Assembly (NCBI GenBank): GCA_964608095.1
Contig: CAZSMK010000049.1
Location: 1-39,171 of the forward strand
Origin: CAZSMK01 sp964608095
GTDB taxonomy: Bacteria; Sumerlaeota; Sumerlaeia; MWCT01; JAGHBZ01
DNA length: 39,171 nucleotides
Direction of reading: 5' to 3'
Numbering within the stretch: the first letter of the stretch is position 1; each line of letters opens with the position of its first letter. The notes under the pieces are model-generated. The model did no database searches. It was not told the DNA's origin and saw only the letters and a list, made by a program, of their open reading frames with translations. Shown here piece after piece: positions 18,207-25,507 of the stretch. The translations under genes and the position numbers were made by a program.

Positions 18207-19679
18207 TTAATCTGTCTCGTCTTTCTCGCCGGTAGAGGGGGTGGAAGAGCCTTTAAAGGGCTTCACCTTTAATCTCATACCATCTACCCCTATTACTTCA
18301 ACCTGAGTACCCAGCTCAATCGGTTCGTCGCTTATGGCATGCCATGTTTCGCCATGTACAAAAATTTTGCCTGAGGGATTGAGCGGAACCGTCACTGAGC
18401 CGATTTTACCGACAAGACCTTCTTGACCTGTGGTTGCTCGTTGGCGATGTGTCTTCACCACAAGAGAGATTAAAAAGATTATGAGCAGTGCCGTAGCAAT
18501 GACCACAGGTATAATAATTGACAGTGATACCCCTGTAAATGGTTGTGGCGCGCGAATTAACATAATCGACCCCAATGTTAAGCTTAATAAGCCTCCTATA
18601 GTTAAAAGACCATAACTGGTCACCTGAACTTCCGCAATGAGCATTAAAAGTCCGAGAATAAGTAAAATCAAGCCGGCGTAATTAATCGGCAGCATCTGAA
18701 GTGAGTATGAAGCCAGGATGAGACAGAAAATTCCTGCAACGCCGGGAAAGATCGCTCCGGGATGCGTAATCTCGAACACCAATCCATAAAAGCCAAGCAT
18801 CAGCAGCAGATATGCAATGTTTGGATTCGCAATAATATTTAAAAATTCTTGGCGCTGGCTCATAGATGAGCGCTGAATGACGGTTTTATCGGTGTTGAGC
18901 CGGATAGACTTGTCCGCCAGCTGAACTTCCCACCCATTTATTTGAGCGAGCAGCTCCTCTTCCGAGGCGGCTATAAGGTCGATCACATTAATTTTGAGGG
19001 CTTCTTGTTCCGTCAGGGATACGCTTTTACGTACCGCTTCTTCAGCCCACTCGACGTTTCGGTTTCGGTATTCTGCAATCGCCCGTATCCATGCAGAGGT
19101 ATCATTGACGATTTTTTCCGACATGATATCCTGAGGTTGCGGTTGCGGCTTTTGTTCTTCAGGAGATTTCTCCTCGTCCTCTTCATCCTCTTTTTCACCG
19201 GTGAGTTTCTTGGTCAAATCCGGGGTCTCATCCGGTGAAGGGGGCATAGGTTGACCACCGATACTTACCGGATGTGCAGCGCCGATATTCGTCGAAGGCG
19301 CCATCGCCGCCACGTGGCTTGCAAGCGTGATAAACACGCCGGCTGAGGCTGCTCGGGCTCCGCTTGGTGAAACATAACAGATGAAGGGGACCTCTGAATT
19401 CAAGATTCGCTTGACAATATCGCGGGTCGATTCCAGCAACCCCCCCGGTGTGTCCAGCTTCAATATCACACAGAGGGCATTTATTTCCTCTGCATGGTCT
19501 ATTGAGTTCAGGACATATTCTGCAGTCACGGGATTTATTATCTCATTGTCCAATCTGATTACGAGCACCACGGTAGGTGAGGTAGCTCTATCGGGCGACG
19601 CTTCTACCGTACCCCACATCACAAGGAACAAGAGGAGTAATACGATAGGGAGATAGATACCACGTATTTTTGCGCTCAT
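18207..19679 (-). CDS. NfeD-family membrane-bound ClpP-class serine protease
   Basis: 490 residues from the ATG at 19679; a GTG two codons upstream (19685) is an equally possible start near AGG. There is a signal peptide or first helix (about 7-28). The ClpP-like domain has the Ser in GARAASAGVFI (Ser112) and the Lys in QDIMSEKIVND (about Lys189), the Ser/Lys dyad of 1510-N-type proteases, with LKLDTPGGLLEST as the oxyanion-side strand. Between them is an unusual acidic/Pro/Gln-rich insert (about 148-184, with GEKEDEEDEEK and PQPQPQ). Four to five membrane helices follow (about 280-430), then a C-terminal OB-fold NfeD domain (GLVGKIGSVTVPLNPSG, EVIGVDGMRLKVKPF). It cleaves the C-terminus of its slipin partner, encoded directly downstream. 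Confidence 0.94.
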   Translation of the reverse strand: MSAKIRGIYLPIVLLLLFLVMWGTVEASPDRATSPTVVLVIRLDNEIINPVTAEYVLNSIDHAEEINALCVILKLDTPGGLLESTRDIVKRILNSEVPFICYVSPSGARAASAGVFITLASHVAAMAPSTNIGAAHPVSIGGQPMPPSPDETPDLTKKLTGEKEDEEDEEKSPEEQKPQPQPQDIMSEKIVNDTSAWIRAIAEYRNRNVEWAEEAVRKSVSLTEQEALKINVIDLIAASEEELLAQINGWEVQLADKSIRLNTDKTVIQRSSMSQRQEFLNIIANPNIAYLLLMLGFYGLVFEITHPGAIFPGVAGIFCLILASYSLQMLPINYAGLILLILGLLMLIAEVQVTSYGLLTIGGLLSLTLGSIMLIRAPQPFTGVSLSIIIPVVIATALLIIFLISLVVKTHRQRATTGQEGLVGKIGSVTVPLNPSGKIFVHGETWHAISDEPIELGTQVEVIGVDGMRLKVKPFKGSSTPSTGEKDETD

Positions 19680-19772
19680 ACTCACATTACCTGCTAATCA
19701 CGGGCTAAATTCTTATTGGACTTGAATTTTTCCATGAAATCAATAAAAAAAAAGAATTTTCGTTCAATTATA

Positions 19773-19801
19773 TTGACAGATGCATTCCGGTAAAGTAAAA
19801 A
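19773..19801 (+). promoter_or_regulatory. Sigma70-like promoter for the TetR-like gene
   Basis: A consensus TTGACA (19773-19778) is followed by a 17-nt spacer and TAAAAA (19796-19801). It lies in the AT-rich divergent region between nfeD and the regulator, 37 nt upstream of the chosen ATG at 19839. Confidence 0.6.
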
Positions 19802-19838
19802 ATAACAACTTGTAAAAATAAAACTTTTGAGGAGCAAA

Positions 19839-20444
19839 ATGCCAGTATTAACACAAGAGGAAAAAGAACAGGTTTTTATCGCAGCACAGACCATTTTTTC
19901 AGAAATGCCCGTGAGCAAGGTCTCGTTAAAAGACATTGCGGATGCAAGCAATGTAAATGTAAAGAAGATCACCTCAGACTACGAGGATTCACAAACGCTG
20001 CTTCATTCAATTTTGGTTGAGGGGATCGAGGATACTACCAAGCTTTTCATACGCATGGTTGACGCTCGTGGGAAAGCCGACATTAAACTTATACGGTTGG
20101 TGCGCGAATTACTGCGTCGCTATCAACGACACTCGCCCCTTTTTCGCCTTACCAGTATAAATTTTCAAACGCTCAGCGAAATCGATCTTGAGATGCATAA
20201 TGTTATGACCTTTGAAGATCTCGAGCGGTACCGGCAGAATTCGGCGATCATTGCACGTATTATCGCGCAGGGGCAATCCGAAGGGCTTTTCGTTAAGGAC
20301 GTTGATCCTCTCGAAGCCGCTTATCTCCTCCGCGGGATGATCAGTAATGCCATTCAGTATTGGCAGTTGCTTAAGAAAGAAGAACCCCTGGATGCACACG
20401 CCGACATCGTTACGCGGGTGTTCTTGAAAGGCGTCTACAAATAA
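19839..20444 (+). CDS. TetR/AcrR-family transcriptional regulator
   Basis: 201 residues from the ATG at 19839, preceded by GAGGAG; the longer frame starts with an unlikely TTG inside that site. The N-terminal helix-turn-helix spans about residues 5-50: EQVFIAAQTIFSEMPVSKVSLKDIADASNV then KKITSDYEDSQTLLHSIL, aligning with the TetR pattern 'tsvrdIAkeaGVskgtlYryFksKeeLl'. The usual YxYF is replaced by ITSDYED, so the recognition helix is somewhat divergent. The C-terminal ligand domain is all-helical, with GMISNAIQYWQL near the end. The ligand is unknown. It may control itself, the divergent nfeD operon or the flippase gene downstream. Confidence 0.85.
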   Translation: MPVLTQEEKEQVFIAAQTIFSEMPVSKVSLKDIADASNVNVKKITSDYEDSQTLLHSILVEGIEDTTKLFIRMVDARGKADIKLIRLVRELLRRYQRHSPLFRLTSINFQTLSEIDLEMHNVMTFEDLERYRQNSAIIARIIAQGQSEGLFVKDVDPLEAAYLLRGMISNAIQYWQLLKKEEPLDAHADIVTRVFLKGVYK

Positions 20445-20733
20445 TACTAAGAGTGGCTCCAGCGCGAGCCGTCATCGTGCACACGTTCGCTCAAGAGCGG
20501 GAGATAAATAATTATTGAAATGGCGACTTCCTGTACGCGGGTCAACTCCATCTTACTGCCTCTATAGAATGTTTTCGCTCCTTCCGGAAATGAAAGTAGA
20601 TAAACACATAGGTCTTATTCCCGTGCGAGAAGGTTTTTATTCCTTCGAAGAGGTATAAAAAAAGATTGCATCTGAACTATACAATCCCTACCGTTGAAAT
20701 TTAGTCTTGTGTTATGGGGAATACGCGTAGGGT

Positions 20734-22095
20734 ATGAAAAAACAACGAACACAATTGATTATTGGCCTCCTTTTGAGCGCCTTTTTTCTCTGGCTGGCGT
20801 TTCGCCGCGTGGATTTCAAGGAAATCTGGGTGACGATAAAGACCATTAATTTCTGGTGGTTTATTCCTTTTATAGTTGTCACCATGGTGAGTTTTTATAC
20901 GCGCGCGATCAGATGGCGTTACCTGTTCTTACCTCGATATACCCTGAGCACGCGTCGCTTATTTCCTCCCTTGATAATAGGATTTGCCTTTAATGGCATA
21001 TTTCCGGCTCGCGCGGGAGAGTTCGCGCGTGCTTATCTGGGTGCACGACGTGAAAATATACGCTTCTCAACCATGTTCGCCACTATTGTGGTCGAGCGAA
21101 TTTTTGATGGTCTCACTATCTTCGCTCTTTTTGCCCTCGGTCTTTTTTTCCTTCCACCTTTTGATCCAGGAATCAGTGTCGAGTGGGATAACAGGACGAC
21201 GCTGACGGGCGCTTTTTTAATCAGGACACTTTCAATTGTTCTTCCCCTTTTTATAGTTCTTTTTATTGTACTATTCAAATATACGTATGCCCTCCAAAAA
21301 CGTCTCTTGAATCCCTCCCAACGTTACCCTACTAATATTTTTATCGGCGTCCTCAAAATCATCGGTGCAGCGCGTTACCCGAGAACAGTTCGCGGTGTTT
21401 TCATCGTTTCTCTGATTCTTGGTATCGGACTGCTTACCTTGAATCTTACCGGGAGTCTCATCCCCGAGGACCTGGTGATTCAATGGGGCAAACTCTATAC
21501 TATAAATGGAGAGACGCTTCAGACTATCAGTAAACGCACCTCTGTGGTTTTAGTCTTTCTTCTTCTGTTCTTGATATGTTTACTTATCAATCGCACGCGA
21601 AAAATCATTCAGCGGACTCTTTTGAGAATGCCGCTTCTTCCTGTTCGCCTGAAGGAAGGATTTAATCACATTCTCGAGAAATTTGCTGAAGGACTGGGTG
21701 CGCTCCAGAGCGGTCGCGCCCTGGTTATGGTAGTTTTCTATTCGTTCATAGTCTGGCTTCTTGTAGGTGTTTCACTTCAGCTCATGAGTTTTGGATTCGA
21801 AAACGTAACCATGAATTTCTGGCAGGCGATGCTGATCGTAATAATAGTATGTGTCACGATATCGATCCCTGCGGCGCCGGGATATTGGGGACTCTATGAG
21901 TTTGGGTGTGTTCTTGCCATGTTGCTCCTGGGTGTTCAACAACAACGAGAAGTGTCGCTTGGATTCAGTCTTATTATTCATGCAGGACAGCAATTTCCCA
22001 TTATAGCCATCGGGCTTTTTTATTTTATACGCGAAAATGTCTCCTACGAGGCGCTGACGCACGAGATGGAAGATGGTTCCTCTGTCGAGGCATAA
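20734..22095 (+). CDS. Lysylphosphatidylglycerol synthetase-like / UPF0104 flippase-domain membrane protein
   Basis: 453 residues with about nine membrane helices. It matches the UPF0104/AglD_N (LPG synthetase transmembrane) family: the N-terminal LIIGLLLSAFFLWLAFRRVDFKEIW, the conserved RAIRWRYLFLP, the GFAFNGIFPARAGEFARAYL segment carrying the invariant PARAGE motif, and IVVERIFDGLTIF. Near the C-terminus SIPAAPGYWGLYEFG is also typical. A longer loop (about 225-275) separates the helix bundles. Members act in lipid or lipid-linked sugar movement across the membrane; there is no attached aminoacyl-transfer domain here, so it is not a full MprF. It follows the TetR-like gene by 289 nt and precedes the pilus ATPase operon, which has its own promoter. 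Confidence 0.9.
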   Translation: MKKQRTQLIIGLLLSAFFLWLAFRRVDFKEIWVTIKTINFWWFIPFIVVTMVSFYTRAIRWRYLFLPRYTLSTRRLFPPLIIGFAFNGIFPARAGEFARAYLGARRENIRFSTMFATIVVERIFDGLTIFALFALGLFFLPPFDPGISVEWDNRTTLTGAFLIRTLSIVLPLFIVLFIVLFKYTYALQKRLLNPSQRYPTNIFIGVLKIIGAARYPRTVRGVFIVSLILGIGLLTLNLTGSLIPEDLVIQWGKLYTINGETLQTISKRTSVVLVFLLLFLICLLINRTRKIIQRTLLRMPLLPVRLKEGFNHILEKFAEGLGALQSGRALVMVVFYSFIVWLLVGVSLQLMSFGFENVTMNFWQAMLIVIIVCVTISIPAAPGYWGLYEFGCVLAMLLLGVQQQREVSLGFSLIIHAGQQFPIIAIGLFYFIRENVSYEALTHEMEDGSSVEA

Positions 22096-22133
22096 AGTAC
22101 TTGAATGTCGTGCACAAAAGAGGCATAATAGAA

Positions 22134-22161
22134 TTGACATTTTTTCATTGCGTACTATACT
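22134..22161 (+). promoter_or_regulatory. Strong sigma70-like promoter of the pilus/secretion ATPase operon
   Basis: TTGACA (22134-22139), a 16-nt spacer and TATACT (22156-22161) lie 60 nt upstream of the first ATPase start. This suggests the motor genes are transcribed from here, independently of the flippase gene. Confidence 0.72.
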
Positions 22162-22220
22162 ACATAACAACGTGTAGTTTAATAAGAGAAGAAAATCAAA
22201 TATGAAGGGAAGAGGTGTAA

Positions 22221-24050
22221 ATGATCCCGGATGAGAAGATAAACGCGCCAACCCAAGAAGAAGCCGCTAAGACTAAGGATGGCAAAATTTTAAAACCGTC
22301 AAAAGAGGACCAAATTACGTTCCAACGGCGTGATCTGGCTCAAAAATTCAAGACTATGCCGAAACTCGGCATTATTCTTGAAGAAGCAGGACTCATAAAT
22401 GAAGAAATGATTACGGAGATCTTATCACGTGGTGATGAAAGTGCACAGAGTCTTAAGCAAACCCTCATTCAACAGGGAATAGTAAGCGAAGACGAGATTC
22501 TCGATGCCATTGCCCAGGAAATGGGAATGGAAAAAGTGGAACTCGGGAAAGTCAAAATCGACAAGGAAGTCCTTAAGGAAGTTGATCCTAAAATTGCTAC
22601 CCGTTATAAGATATTTCCTATCAAGTCCGGTGAAAATTCTATCCATATTGCTCTTGCCGATCCGCTCGATATCCAGACCATTGACGATGTCGAGAAATTG
22701 CTGGGAAAACGTGTGATTGGTTGTGTTGCGCCGGAAGAAGAAATCCTCAGGCTTATTAGACGTTATTATGAAGGGAAAAAGGTTGAAGACCTCTATAAGA
22801 AGCTGACCACCGAGGAAGAAGAGGACTTTAATCCCTTCAAGAAATATGAAGAGATTGATCTCGATCAAGAAGAAAAGTCTGAGAATGTAATTGTCAAATT
22901 CGTTGATATGATATTTAAACAGGCGGTTCACGATCGGGCGTCGGATATTCACATCGAGCCGCAACGGTATGGAGTAACCATACGATTCCGCATAGATGGC
23001 GTGCTCCATGAAGTGCCGTCACCACCCAAGCGATGGCAAAATTCCATTATATCCCGTGTGAAAGTGCTCTCGGGTATGGACCTGGCTGAAAAACGTGTTC
23101 CACAGGATGGACGTATTAAGCTCAACATGGCAAACAAAAAGCTGGACCTTCGTGTTTCCGCACTTCCCGGGGTGTATGGTGAATCGGTCGTCATGCGTAT
23201 TCTTGACCAGGAATCTATGTTGCTGGGTCTTGAAGAAGTCGGATTCCTCGAAGACAATGTTAAAATCTTTCAGCGTCTGATTAAATATCCGAACGGAATC
23301 ATCCTGATGACGGGACCGACGGGTTCCGGGAAAACCACCACTCTTTATGCCGCGCTCCAGACCCTTAATCATGCCGATACCAAGATTATCACTATAGAGA
23401 ACCCGGTCGAGTATCAGATTGAAGGGATCAATCAGATTCAAGTTAATGAAGATATCGGTCTTGACTTTGCGAAGGGACTTCGTCACATGCTGCGTCAGTC
23501 GCCCGATATCATTCTTGTTGGTGAGATTCGTGATACGCAAACGGCGGAAATTGCTATTCGGGCAGCCCTTACCGGTCACCTTGTCTTCTCAACGCTCCAT
23601 ACTAACGATGCCACAAGCGCCACTATTCGTCTAATAGATATGGGAATCAAACCCTTTCTCGTTGCTTCGAGTATACAAGCAGTCATAGCCCAGCGATTGG
23701 TTCGCCGAATCTGTCCCTATTGTAAAACTCCTTACACGCCTGCCGCTGAAGAGTTTGAAGAAATCGGCGTCAATCCTGACGAGTATCGTGATATGACGTT
23801 CTATAAAGGGAAAGGCTGTGAACGGTGCAACGGTTCCGGATATCGTGGGAGAACAGCGATTCATGAGATCTTCGTCATAACCCCCAAGACGCGTCAAATG
23901 GTTATTCGCTGCGAACCGGCGATGCGGATCAAACACGTCGCAATCAACGAAGGTATGCGAACCCTTCGTCAGGATGGTTGGCAGAAGATTATGCGTGGGG
24001 AGACCACGATAGCGGAGGTCATGAGAGTCACGCAGGCTGACTTCGCCTAA
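22221..24050 (+). CDS. GspE/PilB-type assembly ATPase 1
   Basis: 609 residues, ATG preceded by AAGAGGTG. The N-terminal region (about 47-185) is a GspE_N/MshEN-type domain with two similar halves (KLGIILEEAGLINEEMITEIL and LKQTLIQQGIVSEDEILDAI), followed by the YKIFPIKSGENSIHIALADP core. The ATPase core shows DRASDIHIEP (238-247), Walker A GPTGSGKT (365-372), Asp box TIENPVEY (391-398), Walker B IILVGEIRD (430-438) and His box TGHLVFSTLHTND (451-463). The zinc-binding CPYC (498-501) and CERC pairs mark it as an extension-type (PilB/GspE) rather than retraction ATPase. It powers pilus or pseudopilus assembly as a cytoplasmic hexamer under the inner-membrane platform. It is the first gene of an operon with the small PilT-like domain, pilT and a second GspE/PilB. 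Confidence 0.96.
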   Translation: MIPDEKINAPTQEEAAKTKDGKILKPSKEDQITFQRRDLAQKFKTMPKLGIILEEAGLINEEMITEILSRGDESAQSLKQTLIQQGIVSEDEILDAIAQEMGMEKVELGKVKIDKEVLKEVDPKIATRYKIFPIKSGENSIHIALADPLDIQTIDDVEKLLGKRVIGCVAPEEEILRLIRRYYEGKKVEDLYKKLTTEEEEDFNPFKKYEEIDLDQEEKSENVIVKFVDMIFKQAVHDRASDIHIEPQRYGVTIRFRIDGVLHEVPSPPKRWQNSIISRVKVLSGMDLAEKRVPQDGRIKLNMANKKLDLRVSALPGVYGESVVMRILDQESMLLGLEEVGFLEDNVKIFQRLIKYPNGIILMTGPTGSGKTTTLYAALQTLNHADTKIITIENPVEYQIEGINQIQVNEDIGLDFAKGLRHMLRQSPDIILVGEIRDTQTAEIAIRAALTGHLVFSTLHTNDATSATIRLIDMGIKPFLVASSIQAVIAQRLVRRICPYCKTPYTPAAEEFEEIGVNPDEYRDMTFYKGKGCERCNGSGYRGRTAIHEIFVITPKTRQMVIRCEPAMRIKHVAINEGMRTLRQDGWQKIMRGETTIAEVMRVTQADFA

Positions 24051-24057
24051 AAATCTT

Positions 24058-24381
24058 ATGAACATTGAAGATTTGTGCCGCATTGTTGAAAAAGCGGAAG
24101 CGTTCGATGCCGAGAACATACTCATAACACCGGGTAGATCTCCTGTGTTGCGGGTCAAGGGACACCTCGAAGAATTAGAAAATGAGGGTGTGTTGCATGT
24201 GCGGGATGTAAATAGGTTAGTGGAAATAATATTGACAAACGAGGAATATACACATCTGGAGATTGAGGGATATGTTAAAACCCTGCTCACGACACTCTCG
24301 TCTGTCACCTGTCACATAGTAAAATCAGTAGGCAGCTTCACGATTACGATAGAGTTGCCTTCGTACAAAAGGAGTTTGTAG
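24058..24381 (+). CDS. Stand-alone PilT N-terminal-like domain protein
   Basis: 107 residues, set 7 nt after the ATPase 1 stop and 3 nt before pilT, so it is firmly inside the operon. No separate family is recalled, but the whole protein aligns by eye with residues 3-105 of the next gene, PilT. MNIEDLCRIVEKAEAFDAEN matches MNEMLKIVVERDASD; SPVLRVKGHLEEL matches AAVMRLHGILDVV; DVNRLVEIILTNEEY matches DTERLMREITPPRF; GSFTITIELPSYKRS matches GNIGVVMRLIPHRIL. It therefore resembles the PAS-like N-terminal domain of the retraction ATPase with no RecA-like ATPase part: there is no Walker A or B. The PilT signature ASDLHL is replaced by FDAENILI. It may assemble with or regulate the PilT/PilB hexamer (inference), or be a leftover of a duplication. 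Confidence 0.8.
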   Translation: MNIEDLCRIVEKAEAFDAENILITPGRSPVLRVKGHLEELENEGVLHVRDVNRLVEIILTNEEYTHLEIEGYVKTLLTTLSSVTCHIVKSVGSFTITIELPSYKRSL

Positions 24382-24384
24382 CTC

Positions 24385-25476
24385 ATGCTTGAGATGAATG
24401 AAATGTTGAAGATTGTCGTGGAACGTGATGCATCCGACCTGCATTTACATGTAGGAAAAGCCGCCGTCATGAGGCTGCATGGCATTCTCGACGTTGTCGA
24501 TCCCGATATCCTTACGCCCCATGATACGGAACGACTGATGCGAGAGATTACGCCACCGCGGTTTCAACAGATGCTTCAAGAACATGGCTCTGCCGACTTC
24601 GCCTATGCCTATAGTGATATTGCACGATTTCGTTGCAGTGTGTTTCGCACGCGAGGCAATATAGGAGTCGTGATGCGGCTCATTCCTCACCGGATTCTCA
24701 GCTGGGAAGAACTTGGCTTGCCTAAAGATTCTGTTGTCGAGCTCCTTCATAGCCACCGGGGTCTGGTTCTCGTCACCGGTCCTACAGGTAGCGGGAAAAC
24801 TACCACGCTCGCAACCATGATTGATTATATCAATTCCGAACGGTACTTACACATCATTACGGTCGAGGACCCAATCGAGTATTATCATCCTCACAAAAAA
24901 GCGATAGTTACGCACCGGGAGCTGCACGTTGATACGCCCAGTTTTGCGTATGCTTTGAGGGCGTCGTTACGTATGGACCCCGACGTCATTCTGGTCGGTG
25001 AGATGCGTGACCTGCAAACCATGGAAGCGGCAATTGTTGCGGCGGAAACCGGTCACCTTGTCTTCTCCACGCTTCATACCATTGGCGCTGCTCAAACGAT
25101 TGACCGAATTATTGATGCGTTTCCGGTTAATCAGCAGGAGCAAATCAGAGCGATTCTTGCCCAGATGCTTCGTGCGGTAATAAGTCAAACTCTGCTCCCG
25201 CGCGCCAGCGGTAAAGGCAGGATTGCCGCTTTTGAAATTATGCATAATACCCCGGCTATTCAGAACCTTGTTCGTGAGAGGAAAACGAACCGAATTGTCT
25301 CGACTATACAAACGAGTGCGAAGCTCGGGATGATAACATTGGACGATTATCTAATTAACTTATATAGGAAAGGATTGATTACGGGAGAATTATGTCTGGA
25401 GCGTGCGCAGTATCCCGACGAAATGCGGATGAAACTTATGCTGCATCAGCCGGACGCTGCCTCCTCTTCGTCATAA
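24385..25476 (+). CDS. pilT: PilT-type pilus retraction ATPase
   Basis: 363 residues, AAGGAG 11 nt before the ATG. The N-terminal domain opens with MNEMLKIVVERDASDLHLHVG, the classic PilT start. Then come Walker A GPTGSGKT (132-139), Asp box TVEDPIEYYHPHKKAIV, Walker B DPDVILVGEMRDLQT and His box ETGHLVFSTLHT, followed by INAFP-type IIDAFPVNQQEQIRAILAQML. The C-terminal retraction motif AIRNLIRE appears as AIQNLVRE. There are no GspE-type zinc cysteines. Length and order are normal for PilT. It would drive depolymerisation of a type IV pilus, so the adjacent fibre is likely dynamic rather than a pure secretion pseudopilus. It sits between two extension-type ATPases in one operon. Confidence 0.95.
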   Translation: MLEMNEMLKIVVERDASDLHLHVGKAAVMRLHGILDVVDPDILTPHDTERLMREITPPRFQQMLQEHGSADFAYAYSDIARFRCSVFRTRGNIGVVMRLIPHRILSWEELGLPKDSVVELLHSHRGLVLVTGPTGSGKTTTLATMIDYINSERYLHIITVEDPIEYYHPHKKAIVTHRELHVDTPSFAYALRASLRMDPDVILVGEMRDLQTMEAAIVAAETGHLVFSTLHTIGAAQTIDRIIDAFPVNQQEQIRAILAQMLRAVISQTLLPRASGKGRIAAFEIMHNTPAIQNLVRERKTNRIVSTIQTSAKLGMITLDDYLINLYRKGLITGELCLERAQYPDEMRMKLMLHQPDAASSSS

Positions 25477-25507
25477 CTCTTTTCTCCGTATAGGAGGATG
25501 ATTGACT

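Noticed and set aside
22425..23009. 194-codon minus-strand frame inside ATPase 1
   Set aside because: It is antisense to highly conserved GspE/PilB motifs and is explained by codon bias on the opposite strand.
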